Positions 21,653 to 33,499 of a DNA stretch of 64,000 nucleotides are shown one piece after another. Position numbers and translations under genes: made by a program. The DNA lies in the NCBI GenBank assembly GCA_009760885.1, contig CM019721.1, positions 18,316,881 through 18,380,880 on the forward strand, written 5' to 3'. Positions within the stretch are counted from its first letter, which is position 1. Each line of letters opens with the position of its first letter. The DNA comes from Achatina immaculata. Taxonomy: Eukaryota; Mollusca; Gastropoda; Stylommatophora; Achatinidae. The notes under the pieces are model-generated. The model had not been told where the DNA came from. It made no database searches and saw only the letters and a list, made by a program, of their open reading frames with translations.

Positions 21653-21952
21653 GTTACAGACCAGCATTCCCTCGGATATGTACTACCGTACTCGGGGCCA
21701 ATCTAGCTCCCCCATCATGACCGCCAACCAAGGTTCTCCCCTCTTTGGTACATTATAAGCTAATTTTGCCAAAAATCCTCAAGCATCCAATCAACACAAC
21801 AATACATTGACATGCACTACAAATAATGAAGTCTGAATTCAATAATACAATGATTTTAATCTCACAATGAACATAACAACCACAAACAACTGGCACTGAC
21901 AATCAACATGGCATTAAGACATTATTCATCAGTAAAGGCAAAACAATGTGAG

Positions 21953-22135
21953 GTAAAGGTAAAGGTAATCCTGTCATGCCTTAAAGGCACATAGGGATAT
22001 GGTGTTAGTGCCCATATTTTCCTTGACCTGTCAGCACACTAGAGGGTGGTATGGTCAGTATCACGCCTGGCTGCCTTTTCTTTCCCCAACTCCATAAGAA
22101 GTCGGGTACCCATTTCTACACATTGGTGACTGTGA
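21953..22135 (-). mobile_element. SINE-1 copy b, 5'-truncated
   Basis: Reverse-orientation SINE-1 body: GGTAAAGGTAAAGGTAAT end, TGCCTTAAAGGCA, AGTATCACGCCTGGCTGCC, and TCGGGTACCCATTTCTA near the core. The tRNA-like head is missing. Confidence 0.8.
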
Positions 22136-23157
22136 GAAAATGCAAATTAAGTCAAGCATAATATCAGTTAATAATTAAACTTCTCAGGTCCGCAGTATGT
22201 ACATTGTTACTCTATGTACCTGGGGCCCTCAGCTCATGGGGCCATGTCTGTGGCATCCACCACGAACGTAAGTGCCATTACACTTTCATCTCCGCACCCA
22301 TAGCTGCCATTACCTACACCAACAGCACATGTACTGATGCAAACACAAAGTCATTTTACATGAAAAAAGCATGATATAAAAGCAAACATGTTACCAATCC
22401 TATCAACAGAGAAAAATCACAATGAAATCGGAGACAAATGATCTCCTTACACGAAATGACACTAACCCTACATCACAGCTTACTGCACAACTACATAATC
22501 TACACCACACGAGGTGGGCACGGGAAGAGTGTATCTAACGATCACCATAATACACAGGAATTTACAGCACATCTATAAGCACAACGGAACAAGACATCGC
22601 CCGGCCATTGACTCTATGTGATCTGATGCAGGCCAATGTTTCAATATATTTTATATCCTCCCCCGCCCCTAAACCAACTACCAAATCACTTGGACGATGA
22701 CGCTCCAGTCAAGGTCGTACACCCCTCGATCTAAGCGTGCATCGTCCACACTTCGATGAAGCGAACTTTGCGAAACATTGGATTGCTATTGTTGTTTGTT
22801 TCTCATAACCACTTCATTTTTCCTAGTTTTTATTTTTAACTTACTTCCTTTCTCCCCTTCTTCTCCACTACCTGTTTCCATTTTAAAAAAATGCTCAATG
22901 TGCCTTCGTCTAACTCTATTTTACAGTTGTACAGCGGCTGCTATCACAAGTACAGGAAATCCAAAACACGCGGAGAGATATAACGTCGTAAAAGTGCAGC
23001 GAATCTCCGACACGTGTAAAAGAGTCATCTCACATCTACTTGAGAGAAACAGCATCAAAGTGTGTGAGAGAGAAAGAGAGCGATAAGAAAAACTTTTACA
23101 AATAAATGGAACGTTTTTAAACAGAGGATGAACAACAACAAAAAAAGTATTGCCGAA

Positions 23158-23186
23158 TGTTTGTTTGTTTGTTTGTTTGTTTGTTT
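23158..23186. repeat. (TTTG)n microsatellite
   Basis: About seven TTTG units. Confidence 0.95.
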
Positions 23187-23609
23187 TTATCAATTTCAAT
23201 TGCGTTGTTTCAAAAGAAGCAGGGAAATACATTGGGTGACTCAGATAACTGGCTCGTGGGGAAGATAATAATAATAAAAGGGGTTTTAAAAAAGGGGTGG
23301 GGTTCGGGGCGGGGGGGGAGGTAATCAAATAAACAAATCCCTGGAGAAGATACAGCTCTTTTTGGGATTAAGAACGTGGAGCGGAGGATGCGAAGATTTA
23401 TCTACTTCATAAATAAATCGATTCAGGAGTACCGCGCTGCGGTGTCTTATTTCACGTAAATATTTATCTCGGGTTCAAGCGCGGGGCCTGGGTGGGTCGT
23501 GGGTGGGTCGTGGGTGGGTCATTAGTGGGGTTTGCGGAGTGGAAGGGGAAAATTAATATGTAAGCATCTGCGGCAACAAATGGCCTCGTGTAAAATTAGA
23601 GACGGGTTT

Positions 23610-24930
23610 TGGGTGTGAAACTGGAGACTGTGTCATGTTAAACTAGAGGTTGTGTCACCACGCAAAACTAGAGATGGTGTCATGTAAAACTAGAGATGGT
23701 GTCATGTAAAACTAGAGATGGTGTCATGTAAAACTAGAGATGGTGTCATGTAAAACTAGGGATTGTGTCAGGTAAAACTGGAGACTGCGTCATGTTAAAC
23801 TAGAGGTTGTGTCACCACGCAAAACTAGAAATGGTGTCATGTAAAACTAGAGACGGTGTCATGTAAAACTAGAGATGGTGTCATTTAAAACTAGAGATTG
23901 TGTCAGGTAAAACTGGAGACTGTGTCATGTTAAACTAGAGGTTGTGTCACCACGCAAAACTAGAGATGGTGTCATGTAAAACTAGAGATGGTGTCATGTA
24001 AAACTAGAGATGGTGTAATTTAAAACTAGGGATGGTGTCATGTAAAACTAGAGATGGTGTCATGTAAAACTAGAGATGGTGTCATGTAAAACTAGGGATG
24101 GTGTCATGTAAAACTAGAGATGGTGTCATGTAAAACTAGAGATGGTGTCATGTAAAACTAGAGATGGTGTAATTTAAAACTAGGGATGGTGTCATGTAAA
24201 ACTAGAGATGGTGTCATGTAAAACTAGAGATGGTGTCATGTAAAACTAGAGATGGTGTCATGTAAAACTAGAGATTGTGTCAGGTAAAACTGGAGATTGT
24301 GTCATGTTAAACAAGAGGTTGTGTCACCACGCAAAACTTGAGATGGTGTCATGTAAAACTAGAGACGGTGTCATGTAAAACTAGAGATGATGTCACGTAA
24401 AACTAGAGATGGTGTCATGTAAACTAGAGATTGTGTCAGGTAAAACTGGAGACTGTGTCATGTTAAACTAGAGGTTGTGTCACCACGCAAAACTAGAGAT
24501 GGTGTCATGTAAAACTAGAGATAGTGTCATGTTAAACTAGAGGTTGTGTCACCACGCAAAACTTGAGATGGTGTCATGTAAAACTAGAGATGGTGTCACG
24601 TAAAACTAGAGATCGTTTCATGTAAAACTGTAGACTGTGTCACGTAAAACTAGAGATCGTTTCATGTAAAACTGTAGACTGTGTCACGTAAAACTAGAGA
24701 TCGTTTCATGTAAAACTGTAGACTGTGTCACGTAAAACTAGAGATCGTTTCATGTAAAACTGGAGAACGTGCCATGTAAAACTGGAGATGATGGGTTCAC
24801 GCAAAACTAGAGATAAGTGTTACATAAAATGATAGATGGAGTCACGCAAAACCAGAGATAAGTGTCACATACAATTATAGATGAAGTCCCACAAGATTAG
24901 AGATGTGGCTACTCAGAGTAAAGATGGGGC
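23610..24930. repeat. Minisatellite, 22-bp unit, about 55 copies, with super-units
   Basis: Units of GTAAAACTAGAGATGGTGTC type. A distinctive variant, GAGGTTGTGTCACCACGC, recurs near 23650, 23805, 23940, 24315, 24470 and 24540, marking irregular super-units. Near 24600-24770 a 44-bp double unit repeats about four times. The right end is degenerate. Confidence 0.95.
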
Positions 24931-25059
24931 CAGGTAAGACTAGGCATGGGATCAGAATCAACTAGAGCTGAACTCTCGTAAGTTTGGGACATGTTGACAG
25001 ACTGTTTGGACAATGAAATACATCCTGTCGTTCAAGTCTTACTCTTAACGCATTTCTGT

Positions 25060-25480
25060 TAAAGGAAAGTCTGGACTGATGCTTGTGTATATACTTTCTG
25101 CTGTAGGAAAGTCTGGACTGATGCTTGTATATATACTTTCTGCTGTAGGAAAGTCTGGACTGATGTTTGTGTATATACTTTCTGCTGTAGGAAAGTCTGG
25201 ACTGATGCTTGTGTATCTACTTTCTGCTGTAGGAAAGTCTGGACTGATGCTTGTGTATCTACTTTCTGCTGTAGGAAAGTCTGGACTGATGCTTGTGTAT
25301 CTACTTTCTACTGTAGGAAAGTCTGGACTGATGCTTGTGTATCTACTTTCTACTGTAGGAAAGTCTGGACTGATGCTTGTGTACATACTTTCTGCTGTAG
25401 GAAAGTCTGGACTGATGCTTGTGTATCTACTTTCTGCTGTAGGAAAATCTTGACTGACACTTGTATATCTACTTTCTGCT
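25060..25480. repeat. Minisatellite, 42-bp unit, about 10 copies
   Basis: Unit contains GCTGTAGGAAAGTCTGGACT then GATGCTTGTGTATCTACTTT. Because 42 is a multiple of three, both strands stay open as 14-residue repeats (LVYLLSAVGKSGLM type); this is not evidence of a protein. Confidence 0.96.
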
Positions 25481-25694
25481 CAGGATAGTAATAGAATAAA
25501 TTTGCACTTCAGAGAAGTCCATAAATCTTCCTGCAGAGACAGCGACTAATGGCAACACTTCTATTTTATTTGCATTAGTTCTCGCGGGTTGTACGGGACC
25601 TTCACCTTCGACATAAGCCCATTATTACTGTTACTTCCCTTGTTCTAAGCAGGGGTCCAATGCTTCTGTGTCTGCTGTAATCACCTGTACTTCC

Positions 25695-25830
25695 ACCTTA
25701 CTCCATGTCGTTCATCAATGTCATTATCATCAGTCCTCTCTACTTCCATTGGAGCATAAGGCATCAACAAAAATTCCCCAGCCAATTCTGTTTTAAACGA
25801 GTGGGAATATTTCAAACCCATGCCTTTAGC
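25695..25830 (-). mobile_element. LINE-I copy 1: 3' end fragment
   Basis: Homologous to 36905-37065. Shared landmarks in reverse are CTGGC(T/A)G...GAATTTTTGTTGATGCC and GGACTGATGATAATGA. It reads as the end of a LINE ORF2 (a WRILVDA-like peptide in the better copy). Poorly preserved. Confidence 0.6.
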
Positions 25831-25879
25831 TCCAAACTCTGAGGAAATCCAACATCAGCATAGCAAGACAGGCACTGAC

Positions 25880-26088
25880 ATGGCATCCTCAAGGAAACAG
25901 GAAGACCTAGACTTACTTGGAGAAGAGAAATTATGACGATGCTCAGAGACGACAAGGGATACACATGGAAGGATGAAGAGAATAATTCCAAGAACAGGGA
26001 TGACCGGAGAGCATTTATCCGTGGCCTATGCTCTCAAGGGAGTGAAAGGCGATGATGATGATAATGATGATGATGATGATGATTTTAG
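25880..26088 (+). mobile_element. LINE-J: ORF2 C-terminal tail with (GAT)n
   Basis: Frames give GRPRLTWRREIMTMLRDD, then KGYTWKDEENNSKNRDD and RRAFIRGLCSQGSERR, the layout of many endonuclease-reverse transcriptase C-termini. It ends in GATGATGATGATAATGATGA. Single copy here. Confidence 0.78.
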
Positions 26089-26292
26089 TTCTTCCTGGAC
26101 CTTGCGTCTCTTTGTTCCTAATGGCCTGCCTTTCTTTCCTTTTTTTCCCTCGAGGTGTCCAAATCAAGGCGGTATGATTATGTTAATTTGTATGGGAATG
26201 TGGTATTTTATAATTAGTGTCTTTTATTTCCAAAAGAATAAACATACCACAGCGCAATATCGTTTCAAATAGGAGACACTGAAACAAGCAGA

Positions 26293-26608
26293 TAAAGGAA
26301 CAAATATATCCATACTACAGAAACTTAATACTGAAGAAGGCTGGCTAGTAAAGAGGATTAGGGAGAGAAAACGTAAATATTTTCGACACATTAAACGTCA
26401 TGATAATCTAGAGAAGACCGTCTAGGAAGGGTACATAATGGGAAAACGAAAGAGAGAAAGACCAAGGAGAAGATGGCTGCAAGACATCGTTGATGATCTG
26501 CGAATGAAGCCATCGGCAGCAGGGGATCTTGCTCACAACCGAGAGGCCTACATGAGAGCTGTTAAGGAGGCAAAGTTCCGCAAGGGACATGCAAATGACT
26601 GACTGATT
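26293..26608 (+). mobile_element. LINE-A copy 5: ORF2 C-terminal tail
   Basis: Plus-strand LINE-A end: NTEEGWLVKRIRERKRKYF, RHIKRHDNLEKTV, RPRRRWLQDIVDDL, FRKGHAND. A stop (TAG) interrupts after the EKTV segment. Followed 20-30 bp later by LINE-G copy 1 on the same strand. Confidence 0.87.
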
Positions 26609-26629
26609 GACCTTGTAACAAAAATAAAA

Positions 26630-27178
26630 ACTGATGGCAAGTGCATAAATGAAATAAAATCAGGAACAGGTAAATTTCTATGACATGAAGAGGATACTAA
26701 CAAATAACAAAATATACATGAAAATCAGGAAAAGAGAATTACAGTGCTATGTAGAGCCAATATTGCTATATTTTTGTGAAACTCTGACAGTCAACGAAGA
26801 GATGACAAAGAGACTGCAAGCAACAGAGATGTGACTTTGGCGAAAGATACGACAAATAACCTGGACAGACAGAAAAACAAAGAGTTCCCCAAAGAAGTTT
26901 TATAACAGTAAAAAAAAAATAGTTAAAAATGGTAAGAAAAAAGACAGTCAAAATATCTTGGACATGCCACGAGAAGACAGAAATTGGAGAAACTAGTAAT
27001 GAGTGGAAAATTCAGGGGAAAAATAAGGAGAGAAAGGCCAAGAGAAAAATATCTCAGTGGTCTCAGCAAGTGGCATCTGAATTAATCAGAAACAACAAGG
27101 ACCACACAAGATGGAGTAGCATTGTCGCCAGCACCATCTGGTACATAATAATAATAAAATAATAATAATAATTCATTA
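26630..27178 (+). mobile_element. LINE-G copy 1: ORF2 C-terminal tail with (AAT)n
   Basis: Decayed post-RT domain: KRILTNNKIYMKIRKREL-like, then FCETLTVNEE-like, SWTCHEKT, IRRERPREKYLSGLSKWH in one frame and NNKDHTRWSSIVA near the end, followed by an ATAATAATAATAA tail. The second copy, at 53855-54147, has the same 3' end and tail. Confidence 0.8.
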
Positions 27179-28552
27179 CAACCAAGACTACAACCAAGAC
27201 TACAACCAAGCATTTGCTTGCTGTATAGTCGCGTAGCTCAAAGATAGAAAAAAAATGTGGGGAAAAGGATGGAGTTTAATGTTGTTTTAACTGAACCGTT
27301 TTCCCAGCGTTTTGTTATTATTGTAAGGCTTAGTCGCACATCAGCTCCTAAATCACATGAACGAATAACCACATCATGTGAAGTGAAATGTTGAAGAAGA
27401 GCGTGGGAGTATTACAGCTTATAACGAATTAGCTTAAAACCTACAGTGGAAGTGGGCTGGAGTCAGGCGTCCGTCGACCGATAGTTACTCCATTTATACA
27501 ACACCGGTGTTAGGAAATTGTCTCTAGGATTAAAAGTGTCTGCCTTACGTGGCCTGGCACACCATAATGCACTGTTTCAACAGCTATCAGGGCCATAAGT
27601 AAAACGTATTATCACCTAAATATCAGTTCATCTCGTCAAGAATAACAACAAAAGTACTTCAAATGATTGTTTATTTAGGGATTAAGAAAGCAGGCCCATG
27701 TTAATGCAGAAGAATGAGCTATTAACTCTTTAACGCCAAAGCAAGTGTCGGTAGATATTGTAATAAAGGCAGATATAGGTGTGTGATTCAGTTTTACAAA
27801 ACGACAGAGGGGAATGAGGTAGAAAGTATGAAAGTAAGATGAGGATGTATAAATGAAAAACATACAACATCCAGTATTTCGGTGGCAGTCTTTTTCAAGG
27901 ATTACATACAAAAACCACACAATACATAAATAAAAAGAAGAAAAATGAAAAAAAAACTTAGCTAGTAGATCTTGTACATGTATGTGAATCAATGCTGAAG
28001 GGGGGAAGAGGGGGGGGGGCGATATTTAGGCAAGGTGTAACTAAAATGAATAGTAGTGAATTTCTAACCCAGCTCATATCTTTAAATTATAGAGTAACTT
28101 CCCTTTCTAGTTTCTCTCTAACAAAAATGTATCCTGAAACTTTCTTCTGGCACAGAGGGAGTGAAATAGTAAATGCGCCAGAGATATGAATATTTATTGT
28201 TGTGTTGTTTATCTTGTATTGTATCAGTTCCCGTCCAGAGATTTGTCTTCTCTGGGGGTGGGGGCACCCACAGTGTGCCTAGGTTTACACAGAACACCAG
28301 GAATGTTTGGAGGGTTAATAATTTAATACCAACTTGCCATGCAGAGGAAGGGGAGAGAATTGTAAATAGGTCTCTGTGACACACTGCACCTGGAAGTCTG
28401 TCAAACATTGTCCCTGTCACTATTTTTTTTAAAACTTGGGTCTATGCCCCCCCCCCCAAAAAAAAAAAACCTCACCCAGGATTTTTATGTGTATACGGAA
28501 CCAGCAAATGAATTGCCTCTTTTAAAAGAAAACATTCTTATCACTATATGGA
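27179..28552. other. Unassigned region
   Basis: No gene recognised. A short CTACAACCAAGA repeat lies at 27178-27208. The minus strand near 27870-27905 reads GACTGCCACCGAAATACTGG, resembling the 3' ends of Penelope-like or other retroelements. Confidence 0.35.
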
Positions 28553-28690
28553 TTCACGATGGCTGCAAGACATCGTTGATAATCTGCAAATAGAGGCATC
28601 AACAGCAGGCCATCTTGCTTACAACCGAGAGGCCTACAGGAGTGCTGTTAGGGAGGCAAAGTTCAGCAAGGGACATACAAATGAATGATA
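28553..28690 (+). mobile_element. LINE-A copy 6: short 3' end
   Basis: Last ~135 bp of LINE-A, from CGATGGCTGCAAGACATCGT to GCAAGGGACATACAAATGAA. Heavily 5'-truncated. Confidence 0.88.
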
Positions 28691-28699
28691 TGGATTCTG

Positions 28700-28784
28700 T
28701 ATATCATCTTTTTTTTTTTTTAACGAGGGGTCCACAAGCGGGAAAGTGCCCCCCCCCCAAATATAACAAAAAGATTGAGAACCG
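28700..28784. mobile_element. Possible hAT-like MITE terminus
   Basis: The stretch AACGAGGGGTCCACAAGCGG, a poly-C run and a final AGATTGAGAACCGCTG resembles the TTGAGAACCNCTG termini common in non-autonomous hAT transposons. I did not find the matching left terminus or the 8-bp target duplication. Confidence 0.4.
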
Positions 28785-29109
28785 CTGATCTAGAGATTTA
28801 CGAACACCCGGTCCGTAGTTCTGGGGATAGTCATCAAATGTTGGATATGTCTAAAAAAAAAAAACAAACTAAGGACACGACAAAATCTTGTTTGTGAATG
28901 TTTTAAGTGAATACATGTGCTGTTATTTTCGAGTTAAAAGACAAAGCAAATCCGCAGGGTATACAGATTTGTTCCAGAGCTTTCTAGTCCATACTTTGTG
29001 TGTGTCTGCCGTTGAAACAGATAAACGTAAAGTGGTACGCATACAAGAACTCACTGCTCAGACGTTGCAAGATTTACAAATGCCTACATGTCGTTCTTGC
29101 AAGATCTCT

Positions 29110-29835
29110 CGTCCTCACTGGCAATCGAAAACAGGACTTGAAATTAACAAGGTTAAAAACAGAGACAATGAAAAACTTTCCATTAATCAAGAAGGAAAAA
29201 TATACGTAGAAGGAACGTCTGTTGAAGAAGTAAAGCAATCTGCATACCTTGGCAGCTACATAGACCAGGATGGTGACACCAGGAAGTTAGTTACAATTGC
29301 TAAAGCAGCATTAACCTTAAAAAATCTTGATAACATATGGCAATCAAAAATTATAAACACAAATACCAAGTTACGATTATTCAGTTCAGATGTAATATGA
29401 ACCCTCATTTATATATGCGAAAGTTGGAAAACAACTAAAGAAATAAACAACAAATTAGACTATTTTGAAAACAAATGCCTAAGGAAAATATTTGGAATAA
29501 AGCGGAACGAATTCAAGAACAATGCAGAGATAAGACAGATGAGTGAACAACAGCCTGTTCCACGGATGATCAGAAAAAGGAGATGGGCATATATTTGTCA
29601 CGTGATGATAAGAAACAAACAGAGAATCCCAAAACACGTTATCAAGTGGAACACAACAGGCCGAAGTAAAAGAGGTCAACCACGTGAAACTCTAAAGAGG
29701 ACATTGTTAAGAGAGGCCATTTCAGTGAGTATAACATCCCTTGATGAGGTTGAAAAGCTCGCCTAAAACAGGAAAACTTGGCGAACTACCATGCGAACCC
29801 TATGTGACGTTTAACAACACGGGAAGGATGTAATA
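29110..29835 (+). mobile_element. LINE-C copy 3: longest LINE-C tail
   Basis: Encodes the end of the RT region and the post-RT domain: QSAYLGSYIDQDGDTRKLV, then ALTLKNLDNIWQSK, a stop, ESWKTTKEINNKLDYFENK, RWAYICHVMIRNKQRIPKH, SKRGQPRETLKRTLLREA, and TSLDEVEKLA followed by a stop and NRKTWRTTMR. The 3' end is GGAAGGATGTAATATG. It is the best template for recognising the other LINE-C copies. The open frame upstream of about 29110 has no recognised match. Confidence 0.88.
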
Positions 29836-29860
29836 TGTAAGAAGATATGTTTTTTTTTGG

Positions 29861-31077
29861 TTTTGTTGTTTTGCTTTTGAGACACCTATCGTGTATGTTC
29901 TTACGTACGTATACGTCAAATATTTCACTAACAATCACCATAAGTAAAATCGTCTGGGAAGCTACCACGTGTATCTGTTCTCATAACTTCCCGTGTCAGT
30001 CCGTCTGTCCTATATAAACAAAGTAACTAACACCAGAATTTGTTATACTGCAAGCTAAGAAAAAGTCTTGCACAGAAAGCAACAAAATCTACGCACTTAC
30101 GTTATAATGATAATGAGGCAAGGCACACGCATGTATTATCCCCACATCCAGGCCTCGCTTCCGAGAAGGTCACTCGCGCAGTCTCAGCAGACACGTCCAT
30201 GAATCGTCCTCTCATTAAAACCCTGATTGGAGACTTTTAACTCGAAACTAACCTGGACACAGGAGGGGAAAAAAAAAAACACGCCGAAGTCCGGCAGATT
30301 TTACGATGTTTACTGAAGAAGAACACAAGCAGATCCGCTCTCCCGAGATCACAAAATGGAAGACACTAGAACACGTGGGAAGAACCACGGGGGGAGAGAG
30401 GGGGATGGAAAAATAAAAACTGAAGACACTAAAACCACGTGAGACCACGGGAAAAAGCTCCAGGTTTCTATAAGTCAGGAAAAACAAATTTAGCAACGCG
30501 TTGTGAGTGTTAACTTTTGTCGGCGTATTCCTGGCCCGCGCGTGTGTGTGAAGCAAAACAGGGGCATAGATTCCACAGGAGAACACATCTCCTGAAGAAA
30601 AGTGGGGGAGAGGGAGGGGGTTACACAAAAACGTGAGGAGGGGTGTGGGGGAGAGTTGAGTACAGCGCATCAGAGTAAGGAGGTTTAGAACATAGCACCT
30701 CAAGAAGAAAGACATTCATCTCCGTGACGCTGACATCAGTTCGTGGTATATTTAACACTTAAACCAACCAAACAACACCCAAGACACACGAACATTTTTT
30801 GTAGTTAAACAAAAAAAAAATAATTATTGCACTGGCGGTGCCTATTTTTAGCATCTATGGCAGTTTAAAAATATGAACTCCCAGCTACAAAAAGCAACCA
30901 TATGCTTCCTTTTTTTTCGTTAAAGTCGTTTAAACGTCTTATGGTATGTTACAAGTTCAGAACAAGCACAGACTAGTCTTGTTAGGAGAAGACAAACATA
31001 TTAAAGGATGTTCAATACAAAACGGGAGACTCTAGCAGTGTGTGGCAGCTTTTGTGTGTGTTTGTGCGGAGCTGCGT
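29861..31077. other. Unassigned region
   Basis: About 1.2 kb with no recognised repeat or motif-bearing frame. It is less repetitive than its surroundings. Confidence 0.4.
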
Positions 31078-31228
31078 GGAGGATGGCCAAGGCGAAGATG
31101 GCTGCAAGACATCGTTGATAATCTGCAAATGGATACATCAGCAGCAGGGCATCTTGCTTATAACAGAGAGGCCTACAGGAGAGCTGTTAGGGAGGCAAAG
31201 TTCCGCAAGGGACATGCAAATGACTGAT
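31078..31228 (+). mobile_element. LINE-A copy 7: short 3' end
   Basis: Last ~150 bp of LINE-A: GGCGAAGATGGCTGCAAGAC to GCAAGGGACATGCAAATGAC, encoding WLQDIVDNLQMDTSAAGH and EAKFRKGHAND in one open frame. Confidence 0.9.
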
Positions 31229-31499
31229 GATGGTCCGGAGTTTTAGAGCTGAATCTTATCTTGCGCCTTGTACGGTCCACTTGCAGTGGTGAACTTCAGT
31301 TCTCTGCAGCCAGAGCTGTGAAGATACGGAGACATGGATCTGTATCTGAAACAAGGTCCACTGTCATGTTATTTCGTTGCGTTGGGAAAAAAGTTAAACA
31401 GCCTGTTTAAAATTGCGGCTATCAGTAGTGCTTCCCTCTGAGGCCTGCATCCTTCGGTGGTCTGCGACCTGAGAGAAAGCCCATCTCAGCTACTGGCAA

Positions 31500-31715
31500 C
31501 ATCAGCGGTGTTTGAGTGACGAGATGGCTACAATGATTTGACCTAATGGCAACGCTTGAGTGACGACATGGCTACAATGATTTGATCTAATGATAACACT
31601 CGAGTGACGAGATGGCTACAATGATTTGACCTAATGGCAACGCTTGAGTGACGAGATGGCTACAATGATTTGACCTAATGGCAACGCTTGAGTGACGAGA
31701 CGGCTATAATGATTT
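31500..31715. repeat. Minisatellite, 44-bp unit, about 5 copies
   Basis: Units contain CGCTTGAGTGACGAGATGGC then TACAATGATTTGACCTAATG. Confidence 0.93.
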
Positions 31716-32094
31716 ATTTGAACCTGGAGAGTGGTCTACGAACAATATATTTCTTCAGTATCCGCAATCATCGGCAATACTCATATCTTGTTGTGCATGA
31801 TTAGACTCGAAGAATGGAACAGTTTGTATGTTTTCTGAAGCAGCATATAGAGATCAAATAGGATCTTAATCAGCCCTGCTTCCCTCATTCTCAGAACCGC
31901 ACAATTCCCTGGCTTGGTAAGTTAAAAAAATAACTCTCTTCCTCTATAGTTTCTTATACTCTTATTTGGATGATCTATCAAGCAAAAGCAAGGGCATTGA
32001 AAAGCCTTTCAGAAACAGCAGAAAAGGCCCCGTGCTGGCTGTGGTGCATACGAAACAAGCATTGAGAACTTAAATAATTTCGTTTGCCACAACC

Positions 32095-32230
32095 AATACC
32101 GGAAAATCGCTAAGATGCACATCGAAGAGCAATGCCAATTGGAAGGTCGCGGGTTCAATTCCGGGACGAGGGAAAAAAAAAAGCAACAACTCACAGGACC
32201 TTTGGGAGTCATGACCCAGAGGGGCCCACT
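32095..32230 (+). mobile_element. tRNA-like SINE fragment (unclassified)
   Basis: Contains GGTCGCGGGTTCAATTCCGG, a good pol III B-box, preceded by GCCAATTGGAAG and followed by a poly-A stretch and about 50 bp of unique body. It differs from SINE-1 and SINE-2. It touches the tail of LINE-B copy 3. A decayed tRNA pseudogene is an alternative. Confidence 0.5.
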
Positions 32231-32231
32231 C

Positions 32232-32252
32232 ATCTCCCTTATAGTCATCATC

Positions 32253-32284
<32 letters not shown>

Positions 32285-32556
32285 CATCATCAACATCATC
32301 AGGTGTCGTGCCGACTGGCGTTGGCTATTATGCTTCTCCAGAGTACACGATCCTTCATGCAGGCCATCAGCTCACTTTGTGATCTCCTCTCACACCATCC
32401 CGTCAGACTGTCCAGTATCATTTCTCTTGGTCTTCCTCTTGATCTTCTTCCTTCTATTTTTTCCTGTTGTTATAATATTTTCAATGCACCCTCTTCTCAT
32501 TGCATGTCCTATGAAAATACATTGTCTCTCTCTCTCATCTTTTTGATCTTATAGTG
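32232..32556 (-). mobile_element. LINE-B copy 3: ORF2 C-terminal tail
   Basis: Reverse LINE-B end with a long ATC/TCATCA tail (32245-32300), then GGTGTCGTGCCGACTGGCGT and codons for SRGRPREMILDSLTGW-like sequence in reverse. Truncated near the KKDERERQ position. Confidence 0.88.
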
Positions 32557-32801
32557 TCAGGAGTTTAATAGGGCCGAAACACGTGTCTGGGGGGTGGGGG
32601 GCGGGGATTTACTTCCTCTGATGATCTGAAGGAGCTGTGTTGTTTTTCCGCTCTTTACAGTAGAGAGTTTCCTGCATGCAAGCGGCCTCGGTTACTTTAT
32701 TGGCCAGTTCGAACCTCTCAATGCTGTGATTAATGACTGAATAATGTCAGCATCTGTACTTCCGATATCCTGTTTTTTTTTTTTGGCCGTAGACTTAGAA
32801 A

Positions 32802-33066
32802 TATAAAGGTAAAATCTCCACCTCCATGCCATTAAGGCATATTTGGGATACAGTGTTAGGCCTGTATCTGTATTTCCCCGACCTTCGGCCCATGAAAGCC
32901 TGATGTGGTTATAGTATCACGCCTGGGCGCATTTACCTTCCCAGATTTCCCTGGTTATCCATTTTTAGAGGCTGAGTGAACCCTGGGGCCTTTTTGGTAT
33001 GGGAAAAAAGTCCCACTTCTGGGACTTGAACCCGGTACCACGGGATTAGTTGACCGAGCAAGAGAA
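32802..33066 (-). mobile_element. SINE-1 copy c with 11-bp target-site duplication
   Basis: Reverse-orientation SINE-1 of 265 bp: GGTAAAATCTCC end, TGCCATTAAGGCA, AGTATCACGCCTGG, the core CCCAGATTTCCCTGGT, and the tRNA-like head with B-box GGGTTCAAGTCCC in reverse (GGGACTTGAACCC). It is bounded by AGACTTAGAAA at 32791-32801 and 33067-33077, an exact target duplication that fixes both ends. Confidence 0.95.
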
Positions 33067-33111
33067 AGACTTAGAAAGTAAATGAAGTATTTCTTGTAGG
33101 TGATTTGTTTA

Positions 33112-33443
33112 TCGATTCATTCATTCATTTGCATTTCCCTTGCGGAACTTTGCCTTCCTAACATCTCTCCTGTAGGCCTCTCGGTTGTGAGCAAGATGGC
33201 CTGCTGCTGATGCATCCATTTGCAGATCATCAACGATGTCTTGCAGCCATCTTCTCCTTGATCTTCCTCTCTTTCTTTTTCTCTCATTATGTACCCTTCC
33301 AAGACGGTTTTCTCTAGATTATCATGACGTTTAATGTGTAATATAGTATTACTGGCTGGAAATAGCAATTCAAGCTCCATATAAGTAATATTTATAAGTC
33401 ACCTAGTGCACACATTCTCTCAGAGTTGGTATTCTAAATCTCT
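33112..33443 (-). mobile_element. LINE-A copy 8 fused to a second LINE-like end
   Basis: 33112-33341 is the LINE-A end in reverse (EGYIM, WLQDIVDDL-like, the ATGAATGAATGA tail). At 33342 it switches from the expected LINE-A sequence to about 100 bp (AATATAGTATTACTGGCTGG ... CTAAATCTCTTCCACA) that is not LINE-A. The same junction and the same 100 bp recur at 34972-35310, so the chimera was copied as one unit. Confidence 0.85.
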
Positions 33444-33499
33444 TCCACAATCTGTGAGAATGTTAAACAAATATATTGTTGGGTATGTGTGAATCATCA

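Larger units (their letters stand above)
21653..23599. other. Unassigned region holding a SINE-1 fragment and (TTTG)n
   Basis: About 1.9 kb without a recognised gene. Inside lie SINE-1 copy b (21953-22135) and a TTTG run at 23158-23186. The remainder looks non-tandem and may contain an unrecognised transposon. Confidence 0.4.

Noticed and set aside
25045..25453. Open frames on both strands with 14-residue repeats
   Set aside because: Product of a 42-bp minisatellite; no start context or flanking coding sequence.
28888..29110. N-terminal extension of the LINE-C frame as a separate protein
   Set aside because: The open frame upstream shows no LINE or other motif and is probably open by chance.
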